Source: JABWCE01 sp964355045
GTDB lineage: Bacteria > Bacteroidota > Bacteroidia > NS11-12g > UBA9320
DNA length: 13,423 bases
Assembly (NCBI GenBank): GCA_964355045.1
Contig: CAYHCM010000100.1
Span: forward strand, 1-13,423
Reading direction: 5' to 3'
How positions within the stretch are numbered: position 1 is the first letter of the stretch; each line of letters opens with the position of its first letter. The translations under genes and the position numbers were made by a program. Shown one piece after another: positions 13,384 through 13,423 of the stretch. The notes under the pieces were generated by a model. The model did no database searches, had not been told where the DNA came from, and saw only the letters and a list, made by a program, of their open reading frames with translations.

Positions 13384-13423
13384 AAAAATAAAAACCTTAT
13401 CACTTTGTTTTTTTATTTCATCC
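13384..13423 (-). pseudogene. Fragment of a second M14 peptidase gene, cut at the AbiE side
   Basis: These 40 bases match 10830-10869 inside the intact M14 gene at 36 positions, in the same orientation. Read on the minus strand they give DEIKKQSDKVFIF against DEIKKQSNNVFIF in the intact protein (residues 52-64). Just after FIF the similarity stops and the frame runs into unrelated sequence with a stop 15 codons later. The fragment continues past the window's right edge, where the 5' part of the gene should lie. It may be a truncated duplicate or a broken tandem paralogue. Confidence 0.6.

Overview
The window looks like a chromosomal segment of a free-living Bacteroidota member, probably in the Chitinophagales/Sphingobacteriales range; the lineage is inferred from style, not from a marker gene. 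The signs are AT-rich intergenic DNA, promoters resembling TTG-N20-TAnnTTTG, nearly universal absence of Shine-Dalgarno (SD) sequences, a Bacteroidota-type lipoprotein, heptameric intergenic repeats, and a secreted glycosylasparaginase.

Layout. (1) 78-2555 (-): ATP-dependent protease Lon, divergent from (2) 2926-3801 (+), a lipoprotein of unknown role that ends at a clear intrinsic terminator. (3) 3951-4919 (+): 6-phosphofructokinase with Asn where the family usually has the Mg-binding Asp103. (4) 4920-5503: an unusually long non-coding stretch with heptamer repeats and a structured leader. (5) 5504-8262 (+): a tight three-gene operon of an unrecognised basic protein (246 aa), the RNA ligase RtcB and the release-factor homologue PrfH. 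The first two genes overlap by 4 bp and the second pair is 3 bp apart. (6) 8398-11021 (-): a secreted asparaginase and a secreted M14 zinc carboxypeptidase, in the order M14 then asparaginase, virtually touching. (7) 11390-13055 (+): an AbiEi/AbiEii type IV toxin-antitoxin (phage-defence) pair with different codon use. (8) The last 40 bases match the interior of the M14 gene, so the AbiE cassette lies between an intact M14 gene and what appears to be a broken second copy.

The most interesting part is 5236-8262. RtcB plus PrfH is a known ribosome rescue and repair pair: PrfH frees the peptide from ribosomes cut in the decoding centre, and RtcB reseals the 16S rRNA. Here the pair carries a third co-translated gene. 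It is preceded by a leader holding a 14-codon mini-ORF with an excellent SD (rare in this phylum), an intrinsic terminator located before the operon, and a sequence in the mini-ORF able to pair with the terminator's 5' arm. This suggests attenuation controlled by ribosome function, a fitting way to switch on ribosome repair. The parts are visible in the sequence; the mechanism is inference.
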